A stretch of 64,000 nucleotides of DNA from Streptomyces sp. DH12 (GTDB lineage: Bacteria > Actinomycetota > Actinomycetes > Streptomycetales > Streptomycetaceae): the NCBI RefSeq assembly GCF_020873895.1, contig NZ_JAHWGT010000014.1:1-64000 (forward strand), written 5' to 3'. The notes beneath the pieces are model-generated. The model ran no database searches. It was not told where the DNA came from and was given only the letters and a program-made list of their open reading frames with translations. The position numbers and the translations under genes were made by a program. This document shows, in pieces, positions 61,513-64,000 of this stretch. How positions within the stretch are numbered: position 1 is the stretch's first letter; every line of letters starts with the position of its first letter.

Positions 61513-63198
61513 GTGACAACGATCACGCCCGACCCCGGGAACCGCCCCGGCGACGACCGCGCCCCGGCGGCCTCATTTAGCCCGATCCCGGGTGCGCCCG
61601 GTACGCTCACCGCCGTGCCACACCCTGATCAGTCCCCCAGCACCGGCGAGGACGCCCCGGCGAAACAGCCGGGAGCGCCGCGTCCGGCCCAGGTCCGCCC
61701 CACCCCCCTCGGCGAACTCGCCGCCCGGGTGGGAGCCCCCGCTCCGCACGAGCCGCACCGGCCGTACGAGGGGCAGGTCACCGGCATCACCCACGACTCG
61801 CGGGCCGTGCGCCCCGGGGACGTGTACGCCGCGCTGCCCGGTGCCCGCGCCCACGGAGCCGACTTCGCGGACCAGGCCGCCGGCCTCGGCGCCGTCGCCG
61901 TCCTCACCGACCCGGCGGGCGCCGACCGCGCCGCCGCGACGGGCCTGCCGGTCCTCGTCGTCGACGACCCGCGCGGCCGGATGGGCGAACTCGCCGCCGA
62001 CATCTACGGCCGCCCCGGTACCGACCTCCTCCAGATCGGCATCACCGGCACGTCCGGCAAGACGACCACCGCCTACCTCGTCGAGGGCGGGCTCAAGGCC
62101 GCCGGACGCAGCCCCGGCCTGATCGGCACGGTCGAGACCCGCATCGGCGACGAACGCGTCAAGTCCGAGCGCACCACACCCGAGGCGACCGACCTCCAGG
62201 CGCTCTTCGCCGTCATGCGCGAACGCGGCGTCGAGGCCGTCGCCATGGAGGTGTCCAGCCACGCCCTGGTGCTCGGCCGGGTCGACGGCTGCGTCTTCGA
62301 CGTCGCCGTCTTCAATAACCTCAGCCCGGAGCACATGGAGTTCCACTCCGGCATGGAGGACTACTTCCAGGCCAAGGCGCAGCTGTTCACCCCGCGCCGC
62401 TCCCGCCAAGGCGTCGTCAACTTCGACGACGAGTACGGCAGGAGGCTGGTGACCGAGGCGACCGTCCCCGTCGTCACCTTCTCCGCCGAGGGCCACCCGG
62501 ACGCCGACTGGCGCGCCCAGGACGTCCGTTCCGGCCCGCTCGGCAGCACCTTCACCATCGTCGGCCCGAAGGACGAGCACGTCAGCGCCACCGCGCCGCT
62601 GCCCGGCCCGTTCAACGTGGCCAACACCCTCGCCGCCGTCGTCACCCTCGCCGTCGCCGGCGTCGACCCGCAGCGGGCCGCCGACGGCGTCGCCGCCGTG
62701 CCGGGCGTCCCCGGGCGGCTGGAGCGCGTCGACGCCGGCCAGCCGTACCTGGCCGTCGTCGACTACGCCCACAAGACGGACGCCGTCGAGTCCGTCCTGC
62801 GCTCCCTGCGCAAGGTCACCGAGGGCCGGCTGCACATCGTGCTCGGGTGCGGCGGCGACCGCGACGTCACCAAGCGGGGCCCCATGGGCGCCGCCGCCGC
62901 GCGCCTCGCCGACACCGCCGTCCTCACCTCCGACAACCCGCGTTCCGAGGATCCCCTCGCGATCCTCTCCGCGATGCTCGCCGGAGCCGCCCGCGTCCCC
63001 GCGCACGAGCGGGGCACCGTCCTGGTCGACGCGGACCGGGCCTCCGCCATCGCCGCAGCCGTGGCCCGCGCCCGACCGGGCGACACCGTGCTGGTCGCGG
63101 GCAAGGGCCACGAGCAGGGCCAGGACATCGCAGGCGTCGTACGGCCCTTCGACGATCGACAGGTCCTGCGGGAAGCCATCCAGAACAGTCAGGGATGA
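61513..63198 (+). CDS. murE: UDP-MurNAc-tripeptide synthetase (MurE)
   Basis: 561 residues. The ATP motif is GITGTSGKTTTAYLV (K183), followed by TTPEATDLQALFAVM, MEVSSHALVLGRVDGCVFDVAVFNNL and, for the amino acid, the DNPRSEDP motif that marks diaminopimelate ligases; in Streptomyces the substrate is LL-DAP. It adds the third residue of the peptide stem. GTG 61513 follows GAGGCACCA in tandem with ftsI; GTG 61615 (see findings) would give 527 residues. The first ~55 residues are variable. Confidence 0.93.
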   Translation: MTTITPDPGNRPGDDRAPAASFSPIPGAPGTLTAVPHPDQSPSTGEDAPAKQPGAPRPAQVRPTPLGELAARVGAPAPHEPHRPYEGQVTGITHDSRAVRPGDVYAALPGARAHGADFADQAAGLGAVAVLTDPAGADRAAATGLPVLVVDDPRGRMGELAADIYGRPGTDLLQIGITGTSGKTTTAYLVEGGLKAAGRSPGLIGTVETRIGDERVKSERTTPEATDLQALFAVMRERGVEAVAMEVSSHALVLGRVDGCVFDVAVFNNLSPEHMEFHSGMEDYFQAKAQLFTPRRSRQGVVNFDDEYGRRLVTEATVPVVTFSAEGHPDADWRAQDVRSGPLGSTFTIVGPKDEHVSATAPLPGPFNVANTLAAVVTLAVAGVDPQRAADGVAAVPGVPGRLERVDAGQPYLAVVDYAHKTDAVESVLRSLRKVTEGRLHIVLGCGGDRDVTKRGPMGAAAARLADTAVLTSDNPRSEDPLAILSAMLAGAARVPAHERGTVLVDADRASAIAAAVARARPGDTVLVAGKGHEQGQDIAGVVRPFDDRQVLREAIQNSQG

Positions 63199-63202
63199 AG
63201 AA

Positions 63203-64000
63203 GTGATCGCCCTCTCCCTCACCGAGATCGCCGCAATCGTCGGCGGGCAGACGCACGACATACCGGATCCGGCGGCACAGGTCACCGGTTCCGTCGTCTA
63301 CGACTCCCGCCAGGTCGAGCCCGGCAGTCTCTTCGCCGCGTTCACCGGTGAGAACGTCGACGGGCACGACTACGCCCGGGGCGCCGTCGAGGCCGGGGCG
63401 GTGGCCGTGCTGGCCACCCGCCCGGTCGGCGTCCCGGCCATCGTCGTGCCCGACGTGACCGCCGCGCTCGGCGCGCTCGCCCGTACCGTGGTCGAGCGGC
63501 TCGGCACGTCCGTCGTCGCCCTGACCGGCTCGGCGGGCAAGACCAGCACCAAGGACCTCATCGCGCAGCTCCTGCGGCGCCAGGGCCCCACCGTCTGGCC
63601 GGCCGGCAACCTCAACAACGAGATCGGCCTGCCGGTGACCGCCCTGCGGGCCACCGAGGAGACCCGGCACCTGGTGCTGGAGATGGGCGCCCGAGGCGTG
63701 GGCCACATCCGCTACCTCGCGCAGCTCACCCCGCCCCGCATCGGCCTCGTCCTCAACGTCGGCTCCGCCCACATCGGCGAGTTCGGCGGACGCGAGCGGA
63801 TCGCCGAGGCGAAGGGCGAACTCGTCGAGGCGCTCCCGCCGGCGGAGGAGGGCGGCATCGCCGTCCTCAACGCCGACGACCCGCTCGTGAAGGCCATGGC
63901 GTCGCGCACCAAGGCGCGCGTCGTGTACTTCGGGGAGGCGGCGGAAGCGGCCGTACGGGCCGAAAACGTCCGTCTCACCGCGGCGGGGCAGCCCTCGTTC
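63203..64000 (+). CDS. murF: UDP-MurNAc-pentapeptide synthetase (MurF), 3' truncated by window edge
   Basis: The first 266 residues of MurF are present and the frame is open at the window end. SLTEIAAIVGGQ and DSRQVEPGSLFAAFTGENVDGHDY are the substrate domain, and VVALTGSAGKTSTKDLIAQLL is the ATP loop, followed by NLNNEIGLPVTALR, EMGARGVGHIRYLA and NVGSAHIGEFGG. It adds D-Ala-D-Ala. GTG 63203 starts four bases after murE; AGGGATGAAG provides the ribosome site. Confidence 0.93.
   Translation, partial: MIALSLTEIAAIVGGQTHDIPDPAAQVTGSVVYDSRQVEPGSLFAAFTGENVDGHDYARGAVEAGAVAVLATRPVGVPAIVVPDVTAALGALARTVVERLGTSVVALTGSAGKTSTKDLIAQLLRRQGPTVWPAGNLNNEIGLPVTALRATEETRHLVLEMGARGVGHIRYLAQLTPPRIGLVLNVGSAHIGEFGGRERIAEAKGELVEALPPAEEGGIAVLNADDPLVKAMASRTKARVVYFGEAAEAAVRAENVRLTAAGQPSF

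Overview
The window is a very GC-rich, densely coded stretch of actinobacterial chromosome, almost certainly from Streptomyces or a close relative. The evidence is extreme third-position GC, frequent GTG and TTG starts, many apparently leaderless genes with a -10 box about 7 bases before the start codon, glkA, a MacRS-type two-component pair, a DAP-type MurE and a SAM-IV riboswitch. I see no rRNA, tRNA, CRISPR array, insertion sequence, phage or integrase. This is core chromosome, not an island.

Layout. 1-2 kb: a homopolymer contig end, a SAM-IV riboswitch and a class V aminotransferase. 2-5 kb: rhomboid protease plus Lrp-type sensor domain, then a Zn-ribbon/NYN pair. 5-7.5 kb: two tandem secreted NlpC/P60 hydrolases, the first behind a strong promoter and a highly structured leader. 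7.5-13.3 kb: a lipoprotein peptidase, GT87 and PimB-like mannosyltransferases and an acyl-CoA synthetase. 13.5-18.6 kb: phosphoesterase, SRPBCC protein, ArsA-like ATPase, DUF5304 protein, glucokinase and an EEP-family phosphatase. 18.7-23.5 kb: membrane protein, esterase, PlsC and the MacS/MacR-like pair. 23.6-30 kb: aromatic supply (TrpEG fusion with a trpL attenuator, class II DAHP synthase) flanking a secreted amidase. 30-31 kb: iron storage (bfd, bfr) with an iron box. 32.5-41 kb: endonuclease IV, a PASTA kinase, thiOSG under a TPP riboswitch, a reductase, an Rv2175c-like DNA-binding protein and thiE. 41-51.5 kb: metF, membrane proteins, a phytoene-desaturase-like enzyme, a DUF4126 gene behind a MacR-type operator, and a TetR/YhgE/degenerate-ABC operon with a palindromic operator. 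52-57.5 kb: a MoxR-DUF58-transglutaminase operon and a beta carbonic anhydrase. 57.9-64 kb: the start of the division and cell wall cluster, rsmH-ftsL-ftsI-murE-murF (murF runs off the end).

How the genes fit together. The order NlpC/P60, GT87, PimB', FadD, SRPBCC, ArsA-like ATPase, PlsC, class II DAHP synthase, Ser/Thr kinase, Rv2175c-like, MetF, DUF3040, RsmH, FtsL, FtsI, MurE, MurF matches, from memory, the order of homologues in Mycobacterium tuberculosis (about Rv2190c down to Rv2157c). It looks like an ancient actinobacterial envelope and division supercluster. Vitamin, iron and aromatic genes are interspersed, each with a recognisable cis-regulator.

The points most worth following up are: a perfect 16-bp MacR-type operator (TGAGTACCCGTACTCA) at the activator distance from a leaderless membrane-protein gene, 22 kb from the macRS-like genes; an unassigned pseudoknot-capable leader before the first NlpC/P60 gene; an apparently self-regulated TetR/YhgE operon; two P-loop proteins whose P-loop Lys is Arg; and a ThiO with a roughly 97-residue repeat-encoded N-terminal extension that cannot be removed by choosing another start codon.
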